Shown here: piece after piece, positions 41,576-47,510 of the stretch | Layout of the letters: every line of letters begins with the position of its first letter | Numbering within the stretch: position 1 is the stretch's first letter | Assembly: GCA_937925815.1 (NCBI GenBank) | Contig: CALAMQ010000111.1 | Coordinates: 1-47,510 of the forward strand | Reading direction: 5' to 3' | Source: an uncultured Granulosicoccaceae bacterium | Lineage (GTDB): Bacteria; Pseudomonadota; Gammaproteobacteria; CALCKW01 | DNA: 47,510 bases | Position numbers and translations under genes: made by a program | Notes under the pieces: model-generated | Told to the model about the DNA's origin: nothing | What the model saw: the letters and a program-made list of their open reading frames with translations, nothing else | Databases searched by the model: none

Positions 41576-43483
41576 CTAGGCCGCACGATGACGCGACTGC
41601 CCAGCAGACACCGTGGCGGGGAGTTCGATGCGCATCAATGTGCCCTCACCCAACACACTGTCAACCGCGATGGCACCACCATGCGCCGTAACGATCTTAT
41701 GCGCCGTGGACAACCCCTGACCAGACCCTTGCCCTGTATCACGGGTAGAAAAGAAGGGATCAAATGCACGTGCCGCAATGTCTTTGTCCATTCCTACGCC
41801 GTTGTCTTCTACCACAATGTGCAAATTGTCAGAGATAGTTCGTGTGCTAACCCGGATCAGACCAGCGTGATCAGGCTGCAAAGCCTTACGAGAGGCAATG
41901 GCCTGACTTGCATTCACTATCACATTTAACACAGCTTGATTGATATCAGAGGCGATGCACTCTATGTGTGGCGCGCTGGCATCCAAGTCGACTTCCAATT
42001 CTGCTGAAAAGTGCCATTCATTGCGAGAGACAGCAATGGTTTTCTCAATGCATGCGTTGATGTTCACGCGCTGCATTGACTCACTCGGGTGAGCGTAATG
42101 TCTCATCGCCTGCACGATGCGAGTGACGCGCTTTATGCCGTCTACAGACTCTGATAAGGCTCTGGGCAATTCCAGCATCACAAAATCAAAATCCGCTGCC
42201 GCAAGGGTATTCTGCACAGACTCTTTTAGCTCTTCGTCGTCGGACTGCTCGACCTTGATCTTGATCGACTCGACCGCTGCGAGCAAGTCGCCGACAGACT
42301 CTTCGACAAAAAATAAATTGTCGCCAACAAATTGAGCAGGCGTGTTGATCTCATGCGCAACCCCCGCCGCGAGCTGACCCACCGACTCCAGTTTGCTCGC
42401 CTGCAACAGCTCAGCTTCCAACCGTTTTATGCGGCTTAAGTCACGCACGATGACAGTAAACAGTCTCTGTCCATCGGACAGTTCTACAGCAGTCATGGAC
42501 AAGCGCAGCGGTACGGTCGATGAACCACGAATACCTTTAACTTCGACGCCGTCGGTTTCTGCGAGTATCGCCTCTAGGTCAACTTTCTCTGAAAATAATT
42601 CGTGAAAGGCCGATCCAACCAGTGATTCAATCGGTTGACCAAACACCTTTCTCGCAGCTTCACTGCAAAAACGGATTGACCCATCGTGGTTGACCAACAC
42701 AATCGGATCCGGTGCGGTCTCAGTGACTGTCTTGAAAAAGACCAAGCTGTTTGACAGCTCTTTCTCACGCTCTACAAGCTGGGAATTATTGGCTTCTAGG
42801 TCGCCAATTAACTGAGTTGCCGCGCGTCGTAAGTACCAAAAAATTGGCGCCATGATTAAAATAATCAGAACGTAGAGCGCAATTTCTTCGCGTACCATCA
42901 GATCGTGTGCCGACCGAATCTGGCTGCTGTTGAGCTGTGCGCCTACTACAATCGACCACGGCTTGAATCGCTTTGCGTAAACGATCGAGTGCAACTCGCT
43001 TGGCGTGGGCAGAATATTATTCTGATTGGAATAAGTGTTGTACACCACCGCTTCACCGACGGAGAAGGTTTGCGCCAGCAGGCTATCAAAATCAAAGGTG
43101 ACACCTTCGGCCACGTCTCGTAACAACGGCGATCCCACGTTGTTTGGATCGGCACTGTTTACAAAGGCGATACCGGCAAGATTGACAACGAAGAAATGGC
43201 CGTCTTCACCAAACTGCATGCTCTGGATATCTTCAAACACCAGCGACCGCGCCTCATGCAGGCTGTAGTCGCCACGCTGCCAACGTTGGTGATGCGTCTC
43301 GATGCTGTGGTGAGCCATCTCTGTGGCCCGTTTGACCTTATCGACACTCAGCTCGATCAAATCGCGATCGAGATCACGCACGATCATCACTTCAACTGCC
43401 CCAATAGCCAGGAACCCAAGCAACAACAGCGCGGGCAAGTACAGTTTAATGAATCGAAGGTTGACGACCGGAAAGCGTCCCAC
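41576..43483 (-). CDS. Cache-PAS sensor histidine kinase
   Basis: A 635-residue membrane kinase. Helices lie at about 13-35 and 200-217. Between them is an sCache-like periplasmic domain with 'FGEDGHFFVVNLAGIAFVNS' near 91-110. A PAS domain covers 248-355 ('TAPDPIVLVNHDGSIRFCSE'). The phosphorylated His377 is in 'LAAGVAHEINTPAQFV'; the ATPase domain has 'VLNVIVNASQAI', 'VEDNGVGMD' and 'GQGSGQGLSTA'. GTG 43483 is preferred: AAAGGG lies 9 bases upstream. The frame continues to 43549 without extra homology. With the downstream HDOD regulator it forms a second two-component pair, similar in build to the kinase at 33177-34820. Confidence 0.88.
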   Translation of the reverse strand: MGRFPVVNLRFIKLYLPALLLLGFLAIGAVEVMIVRDLDRDLIELSVDKVKRATEMAHHSIETHHQRWQRGDYSLHEARSLVFEDIQSMQFGEDGHFFVVNLAGIAFVNSADPNNVGSPLLRDVAEGVTFDFDSLLAQTFSVGEAVVYNTYSNQNNILPTPSELHSIVYAKRFKPWSIVVGAQLNSSQIRSAHDLMVREEIALYVLIILIMAPIFWYLRRAATQLIGDLEANNSQLVEREKELSNSLVFFKTVTETAPDPIVLVNHDGSIRFCSEAARKVFGQPIESLVGSAFHELFSEKVDLEAILAETDGVEVKGIRGSSTVPLRLSMTAVELSDGQRLFTVIVRDLSRIKRLEAELLQASKLESVGQLAAGVAHEINTPAQFVGDNLFFVEESVGDLLAAVESIKIKVEQSDDEELKESVQNTLAAADFDFVMLELPRALSESVDGIKRVTRIVQAMRHYAHPSESMQRVNINACIEKTIAVSRNEWHFSAELEVDLDASAPHIECIASDINQAVLNVIVNASQAIASRKALQPDHAGLIRVSTRTISDNLHIVVEDNGVGMDKDIAARAFDPFFSTRDTGQGSGQGLSTAHKIVTAHGGAIAVDSVLGEGTLMRIELPATVSAGQSRHRAA

Positions 43484-43609
43484 TGGCAAAATCCCTTTGT
43501 TCAGTGACCCCTCGAACAAAGCCAGAGATGTGCCAGCTTGATCGCACACACATTACGTGTGCTCGAACCAACCCCGGTGCTGACGCGAGTCAGCTTGTAC
43601 GGCGCACAA

Positions 43610-44488
43610 TCACACCAAATCGAAACTTTGCTGGTAGCGGTGGAACGCGATACGGTTGCGTAGATAGCTGTGGTCAGCCTCTTTCAAGTGACATTGCACG
43701 CAGACGCTGCGCAACTGAGCGAAGTGCCCAAAGCCGACATCATGTCCGGCATAGTGCACCTGCATCAGGCGTTTGTTTTCACCTTGTGACAGATCCGGGT
43801 GGCCACAGCTCTGGTCCTGGCACCGATAATCAGTGAGCGCGAGCAATGCCTTCTCAATTCGCTCCCAATCCGTTCGAAGCGATTCAGGGACCGAACGGCA
43901 ACTGATTTTCGGCGCTGTCGACCCCAACGGCACGCGCTCAAAAGGCTTGCCGAGTATATCGCCGGGTAGCAAACTAGACCCGTCCAAACGCCCACGACGC
44001 CCTCGGTGCTCATTGAGTTTGGCAACGCAAGCTGGGCACGGTTTCAAACGCTGGTCATCCACTTCCAGAACCGTTGCCGCACCGCGCACGAAACGCACGG
44101 GAAAACGTCCCTCAGCCTGCTGGCTGACGGCGTGTTCGCCAGGCCAATTGCGCAGCGCCGCTTCGACCAGGAGCGGGCACTCAACCAAGTGGTAGTGGTG
44201 GAGCGCCTCGACAACGGCGTCGCCGTTGAACCCGCCGTGATGAGCATGTTGGTCGAACAATGCACCGAGTACATCGCCTTCAATGTCATTGTCTACACGG
44301 TAGATCGCGACCTGCGTCAGTGCACCGCCCGGCGTCAACCGGTAAATACCGGTCTCACCAAAAATCAGTTCGTTTGGGTCGATATCTTCCGATCGATTTG
44401 ATAATTGTTGTGCGAGCACGCTCAGGCCCGGCGCGCCGCCGATCAAAGAGGCCGCGTACTCTAGACGTGAGAAGCGCGTCAGCCTCAC
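43610..44488 (-). CDS. Cys-rich protein with degenerate HNH-like module, third gene of a ZorAB-like operon
   Basis: A 292-residue protein not matched with certainty to a family. A CxxC (Cys151, Cys154) lies mid-protein. The last 90 residues resemble HNH nucleases: 'YRCQDQSCG' (Cys223, Cys228), 'LMQVHYAGHDVGFGHFAQLR' (His245) and 'SVCVQCHLKEADHSYL' (Cys263, Cys266, His267). The general HNH order is C-C, V-H-H, N-L-x-x-L-C-x-x-C-H. Here the middle Asn position reads Gln258, so the nuclease may be inactive or changed while the zinc site is kept. GTG start overlaps the OmpA-domain gene stop by 4 bases (GTGA). In type II Zorya the third gene, zorE, encodes an HNH nuclease, so this is a candidate effector (inference). 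Confidence 0.6.
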   Translation of the reverse strand: MRLTRFSRLEYAASLIGGAPGLSVLAQQLSNRSEDIDPNELIFGETGIYRLTPGGALTQVAIYRVDNDIEGDVLGALFDQHAHHGGFNGDAVVEALHHYHLVECPLLVEAALRNWPGEHAVSQQAEGRFPVRFVRGAATVLEVDDQRLKPCPACVAKLNEHRGRRGRLDGSSLLPGDILGKPFERVPLGSTAPKISCRSVPESLRTDWERIEKALLALTDYRCQDQSCGHPDLSQGENKRLMQVHYAGHDVGFGHFAQLRSVCVQCHLKEADHSYLRNRIAFHRYQQSFDLV

Positions 44489-45186
44489 GCAGCCTCTCCC
44501 GACTCTTGCAGGATGCGGTAGATTTTGTCTTCTGTACGCGTGAGCACACGAAACTCCACGCGTCGCGAACGCTCAGAGTCTTCGCGCCCGTCAGCCTGCA
44601 ACACTGGCACTGCGTAGGACAGCCCATTAGCGCGAAGCACCGACACCAACCATTCTCGTGTGCTCTGCTCCGTTGCCTGTAACGTGAAGACGTAATCAAG
44701 CACTGAAAAGGAGCGATCTTGCGAGAGCTTCGCGTTCTTGATGTAGACCTCTCCTGGATCACTTGCACCTTGCCAATCAGACGAAGTGTGACCCTCGATG
44801 CGTATCTCTGAGACTTCAGTTTGAAATTCTTCGCGCGCCAAAATCGAGATATAACGCGGGAAAAAATCATCGAGAATATTGCGAAAGGCCGGTTTTATCG
44901 AGGCGCTGTTCACATCAAACAACACGTCCGGCTCACGAAACCGCACCGTGTTGTCCGGCAGAATTTCCGCATCCCAACGCGGCAAGTCATCGGAGAATTC
45001 TTCGATCAACGCGCGGTTGAGCGCCGTGCGGGATTCATCGTAGGCCACCGCAATGTCTGAGATGGCCTGCTTTTCCTGCTGGGTCTGCCACATGAAGCCG
45101 ATCGCCATGAGCATGAACACCATCATCAACCCCGCCATCATGTCGGAGATGGACATCCACTCGCTGTCTCCACCCAGGCGCGCCAC
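44485..45186 (-). CDS. OmpA-domain stator-like protein (ZorB/MotB-like)
   Basis: A 233-residue protein. A short cytoplasmic N-terminus leads into one helix (about 13-33) bearing Asp15 in 'MSISDMMAGLMMVFM', the position of the ion-carrying Asp of MotB, ExbD and ZorB. A linker then leads to an OmpA-type peptidoglycan-binding domain: 'LFDVNSASIKPAF' near 89-101, 'IRIEGHTSSDWQ' near 128-139, 'NAKLSQDRSFSVLDYVF' near 151-167 and 'DSERSRRVEFRVL' near 203-215. The GTG start is 3 bases after the upstream stop, with a GGAGG inside the previous gene. The partner channel is encoded just upstream. Confidence 0.85.
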   Translation of the reverse strand: MARLGGDSEWMSISDMMAGLMMVFMLMAIGFMWQTQQEKQAISDIAVAYDESRTALNRALIEEFSDDLPRWDAEILPDNTVRFREPDVLFDVNSASIKPAFRNILDDFFPRYISILAREEFQTEVSEIRIEGHTSSDWQGASDPGEVYIKNAKLSQDRSFSVLDYVFTLQATEQSTREWLVSVLRANGLSYAVPVLQADGREDSERSRRVEFRVLTRTEDKIYRILQESGEAA

Positions 45187-45189
45187 CGA

Positions 45190-46197
45190 TCAGTCCTCCA
45201 CCACGAGTTGGCGATAGTGGTTTAGAAATTGGCGGTAATCTTCAGCAAAGCGACTGGTGAGCCCGGTGAGTGTGTTCTCCAATTGACCCAGTGATTGCGG
45301 CACCTGTCGCTCGAGCTCACGGGTCAGACGCGCGACCGTCTCGCTCTGCGCTTGCAGACCGTTTTGCAAGTTGCCAAAGGCTTCATCGAGCTGCCCAAAG
45401 GCGGCGCTGGCGCTGTCGCTCAAACGCGCGTACTCGGCTGTTTGTGTCTGCAGCATGGAAAGCTGGTTGTGGCTCGTGGCAATGATCTCGGCCAGGCCGT
45501 TATAGACCGCTTGGGTTTCGCTGTTGCGCTCCGCAACGAGACTCATGGTGTGTGCCGAGGCATCGAGCGAATTTTGCACCTGCTGCATCAATACCGTGTC
45601 GCGCGAGATCACTTCGCGGTAGTTTTCCTGCCACTGCAGCAGCGCGTTTACGCCCTGGTTGAGTTCACGGAAATTGTCGCCAAACTGCGCGGTGAGGTTG
45701 TTGTTGAAATCGGATACAACACGCTCAAGCGCCGCCACAATTTCCTGCGTGGCGCCCTCGCTCACGCTCGCGAGCGCGGCATTCATTGCTTCGAGGGTTT
45801 GTTCCTGAGAATCGCGCAACAACCGGGTCTCGCTGGCAAGCGTGGGCAGGCTGTCGAGCTTGTCCCGGATCTGCACTAGCAATTCAGACTCATCTGACGC
45901 CCCCGTGCGCAGCCGCTGCCAAATGCTCAGCAGCACCGACAGCCCCATGCCCACAATCGAGGTCAAAAAGGCGATCTTCATCCCCTCGAGCAGCATCGGC
46001 ACGCTCGCGCCGATATCACTGGTGTCAAAGCCCTGCAGGCCGATGAACACGCCTACAAAGGTGCCGAGCACCCCCAAGGTGACAATGATCGAACGGCAAT
46101 CGCGGTGGTGGCGACGGCTGAAAGAAGTGAGAAAATCCACGACAAACAGCGCGCCCATCACGGCACAGAAGGCGAGCGTGACTGAATTGAGTTCCAT
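45190..46197 (-). CDS. MotA/TolQ/ExbB-like proton-channel protein with long helical tail (ZorA-like)
   Basis: A 335-residue membrane protein. Three helices are visible at about 5-24, 37-55 and 72-94. 'VTLGVLGTFVGVFIGLQGFD' and 'MLLEGMKIAFLTSIVGMGLS' match the MotA/ExbB/ZorA core, including Thr79 and Ser80 facing the ion path. From about 105 to 330 the protein is Gln/Leu/Ala-rich and almost wholly helical, a long cytoplasmic coiled-coil tail as in ZorA but shorter. It is first of a three-gene operon with an OmpA-domain protein and a HNH-like protein. It is divergent from the IalB-like gene, with 220 bases between. Flagellar MotA is unlikely because its motor-binding loop is missing. Confidence 0.85.
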   Translation of the reverse strand: MELNSVTLAFCAVMGALFVVDFLTSFSRRHHRDCRSIIVTLGVLGTFVGVFIGLQGFDTSDIGASVPMLLEGMKIAFLTSIVGMGLSVLLSIWQRLRTGASDESELLVQIRDKLDSLPTLASETRLLRDSQEQTLEAMNAALASVSEGATQEIVAALERVVSDFNNNLTAQFGDNFRELNQGVNALLQWQENYREVISRDTVLMQQVQNSLDASAHTMSLVAERNSETQAVYNGLAEIIATSHNQLSMLQTQTAEYARLSDSASAAFGQLDEAFGNLQNGLQAQSETVARLTRELERQVPQSLGQLENTLTGLTSRFAEDYRQFLNHYRQLVVED

Positions 46198-46417
46198 AGT
46201 GATTCCGAGTTAGGCGGCGGCCCCAATTCCGCGGGCACTGGCGCCGTGACGTGAGCGACGCGCCCGCCTGAGGGGCGCCGCATCCAATACGAAGATCATG
46301 CTACCGCTCGTGCTTAGCGCAGGCAATGCGGCAGGGCGCGTCAACGGTTTTTAGCAACGCAAGTCGCCGCGAATCCTGAGCTACGCTTTGGTATCAAATT
46401 CGCAGAAGAGCCTCATC

Positions 46418-46924
46418 ATGGTCAGACTCACCAAGCCCCTTCTCGCACTCTCTCTAGGCACCATGCTGTCCAGCGCACACGCGGTTGACGACGGCCAAGC
46501 GTTTCGCGACTGGACCGCTCGCTGCTCGGGCGCCGGCGGTGACGGCGCCCAGGTTTGCGTACTCGAACAGATCGTGTTCAGCGACGACGGCGAAAGACCG
46601 ATGCTGCGGGCCGCAGCCGGCTACCTCGAACAACCCGGTGGCCGTGCGGAACCTGCCATCCTGACCACCGTGCCACTGATGGTTGCGCTGCAACCCGGAT
46701 TGACGGTGAGCATCGACGGCGGCGACGCCTTCGTCGCAGACTTCCACCATTGCACACCTGAAGGCTGCGTCGCCGGGTTGCCACTCGACGAACGCGTAAT
46801 GGGCGCGTTCCGCTCGGGCGCAGACGCCGAGATCCAAGTGGCGACCATCGACGGCGCCACCATTACAATGACAATGTCATTACGCGGCTTCTCAGCCGGT
46901 TTCGACGCCCTCCCCCCCAAGTAA
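46418..46924 (+). CDS. Invasion-associated locus B (IalB)-family secreted protein
   Basis: A 168-residue protein with a clear signal peptide (cleavage after 'MLSSAHA'). The mature part follows the IalB pattern: 'FRDWTARCSG' near residues 28-37, 'VCVLEQIVF', 'VPLMVALQPGLTVSIDGG', 'HHCTPEGCVAGLPLDERVM' with paired cysteines, and 'ITMTMSLRGFSAGFDAL' at the end. IalB proteins are periplasmic or surface proteins of unclear function, named for Bartonella invasion but widespread in free-living marine bacteria. ATG 46418 is used over ATG 46388 because the signal peptide starts there and AGAAGAG lies upstream at 46404-46410. Confidence 0.85.
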   Translation: MVRLTKPLLALSLGTMLSSAHAVDDGQAFRDWTARCSGAGGDGAQVCVLEQIVFSDDGERPMLRAAAGYLEQPGGRAEPAILTTVPLMVALQPGLTVSIDGGDAFVADFHHCTPEGCVAGLPLDERVMGAFRSGADAEIQVATIDGATITMTMSLRGFSAGFDALPPK

Positions 46925-46964
46925 ACACGGGTTAGCGCCGGCGCACGACGCCGACAACACAGCT

Positions 46965-46982
46965 GCCGTGTCACGACACGGC
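46965..46982. terminator. Hairpin after the IalB-like gene
   Basis: GCCGTGTC (46965-46972) and GACACGGC (46975-46982) form a perfect 8-bp inverted repeat with a 2-base spacer. It is 40 bases after the stop of the IalB-like gene. No T run follows, so it is a weak terminator candidate or a message-stabilising structure. Confidence 0.4.
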
Positions 46983-47030
46983 AAGCCTTTGCCGCCGCGG
47001 GCCCCGAGGCGGCACGGCGATTGCTGCGCC

Positions 47031-47073
47031 CTCTCTGTCAGCGCGAAAGCGCCAAAAACACAGTGACAGGGAG
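47031..47073 (+). promoter_or_regulatory. Leader structure that pairs the fimV-like ribosome binding site
   Basis: CTCTCTGTCA (47031-47040) can pair with TGACAGGGAG (47064-47073), ten pairs including one G-U. The second arm contains the AGGGAG ribosome binding site of the GTG start at 47082. Between the arms, GCGC-GAAA-GCGC (47041-47052) can form a second hairpin with a GNRA loop. The fold would hide the ribosome binding site, so translation could depend on temperature, a ligand or an antisense RNA. No known riboswitch class was recognised. Confidence 0.5.
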
Positions 47074-47081
47074 CATATCTC

Positions 47082-47510
47082 GTGAACACGCCTCTCGCAG
47101 CGGCCAGACGCCTTGCCGTCGCCACCACCACAACTGCGCTCACCCTGGCGGCGTCCGGCATCAGTCCGGCCGCGCACGCACTGGGCCTTGGCAATATCGA
47201 AGTCCTGAGCGGCCTCAACCAACCGCTGAGGGCGGTGGTGCCGTTGTTGCTCGAAGACGGCGAGGCTGCACAACAGTTAGACCTGGCCATTGCCCGCGAT
47301 GACGAGGCGAGCAAATTCGGTGCACTGCCCAACCTGCTTGGCCAGAACGTCGAAGTCGTGCTCTCGCTGCAGGGCTCGCGCATGGAGGCCCTGATCACCA
47401 CCAAATATCCGGTCAAAGAGCCCCACCTAGACGTTGTATTGCACGCCAAGCTGGGCGAGACAAAGCACCTTCGAATCTACCCTGTGCTGCTCGACTTGCC
47501 GCTTTCATTC
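47082..47510 (+). CDS. fimV: FimV-like protein, N-terminal part (cut by window end)
   Basis: The first 143 residues of a longer protein. A signal peptide precedes 'AHALGLGNIEVLSGLNQPLR', the hallmark start of mature FimV proteins, where 'LGLGxIxxxSxLNQPLxAxI' is strongly conserved. FimV/TspA proteins are large inner-membrane proteins with LysM and acidic TPR parts that help type IV pilus assembly and cell polarity in gammaproteobacteria; those parts lie beyond the window. GTG 47082 has AGGGAG 8 bases upstream. The ribosome binding site can be paired in a leader stem (47031-47073). Confidence 0.82.
   Translation, partial: MNTPLAAARRLAVATTTTALTLAASGISPAAHALGLGNIEVLSGLNQPLRAVVPLLLEDGEAAQQLDLAIARDDEASKFGALPNLLGQNVEVVLSLQGSRMEALITTKYPVKEPHLDVVLHAKLGETKHLRIYPVLLDLPLSF

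Noticed and set aside
44485-46197. Flagellar MotA/MotB or TolQ/TolR
   Set aside because: No flagellar or tol genes nearby; the channel has only three visible helices with a long coiled-coil tail and no flagellar-motor loop, and the operon adds an HNH-like protein.
1-47510. tRNA, rRNA, CRISPR array, phage genes or integrase
   Set aside because: Intergenic stretches are short and none shows a cloverleaf, spaced repeats or integrase/phage proteins by eye.

Overview
The window is about 60% GC by eye, densely coded, with many GTG starts and 4-base GTGA/ATGA overlaps. The start of a FimV-like protein at the right end, EttA, SoxR, IS5-type repeats and the uxaC/uxuA/uxuB set point to a gammaproteobacterium. 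The many ABC-transporter and amide-catabolism genes suit a marine heterotroph, perhaps near Granulosicoccus; that placement is a guess. No tRNA, rRNA, CRISPR array or prophage was seen.

Region 1 (1-3.0 kb): the 3' end of an M42-type peptidase, an Ldh/DpkA-type imino-acid reductase, an EamA exporter, and a divergent WYL regulator with a strong palindrome between the last two.

Region 2 (3.0-25.6 kb) is a catabolic island for cyclic amides (5-oxoproline/hydantoin-like). An XRE-cupin regulator with two palindromic operators heads a roughly 13 kb plus-strand operon: peptide-type ABC importer (binding protein, two permeases, two ATPases), GAF protein, HyuA, two different HyuB proteins and an FAD-linked 2-hydroxyacid dehydrogenase. 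It converges on a minus-strand operon made of a polyamine-type ABC importer (ATPase, Tat-exported binding protein, two permeases) translationally coupled to a hydantoin racemase. A LysR gene is divergent from that operon. Next come a DUF1989 (carboxyguanidine-deiminase family) gene and, divergent from it, pxpABC (5-oxoprolinase). pxpC ends exactly in the CTAG target duplication of a 184-bp IS5-group MITE.

Region 3 (25.7-33.2 kb): a VOC-family gene whose promoter carries a SoxR box in a 19-bp spacer, divergent soxR, manganese-type pyrophosphatase, a second EamA exporter, a small NIF3/PII-like protein, and a uronate divergon (uxaC-uxuB / uxuA) covering glucuronate to 2-keto-3-deoxygluconate.

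Region 4 (33.2-43.5 kb) is a signalling block: histidine kinase plus PhnD-like binding protein, divergent REC-HD-GYP regulator, an unrecognised protein, ettA, a REC-HDOD regulator and a Cache-PAS histidine kinase.

Region 5 (43.6-46.2 kb) is a compact three-gene operon: a MotA/ExbB-like channel with a long helical tail, an OmpA-domain stator-like protein and a Cys-rich protein with a degenerate HNH-like module. The architecture resembles type II Zorya defence (ZorA-ZorB-ZorE) but is smaller and divergent; this is the best candidate for a poorly described system. An IalB-like secreted protein and the FimV-like gene, whose ribosome binding site lies in a predicted stem, close the window.
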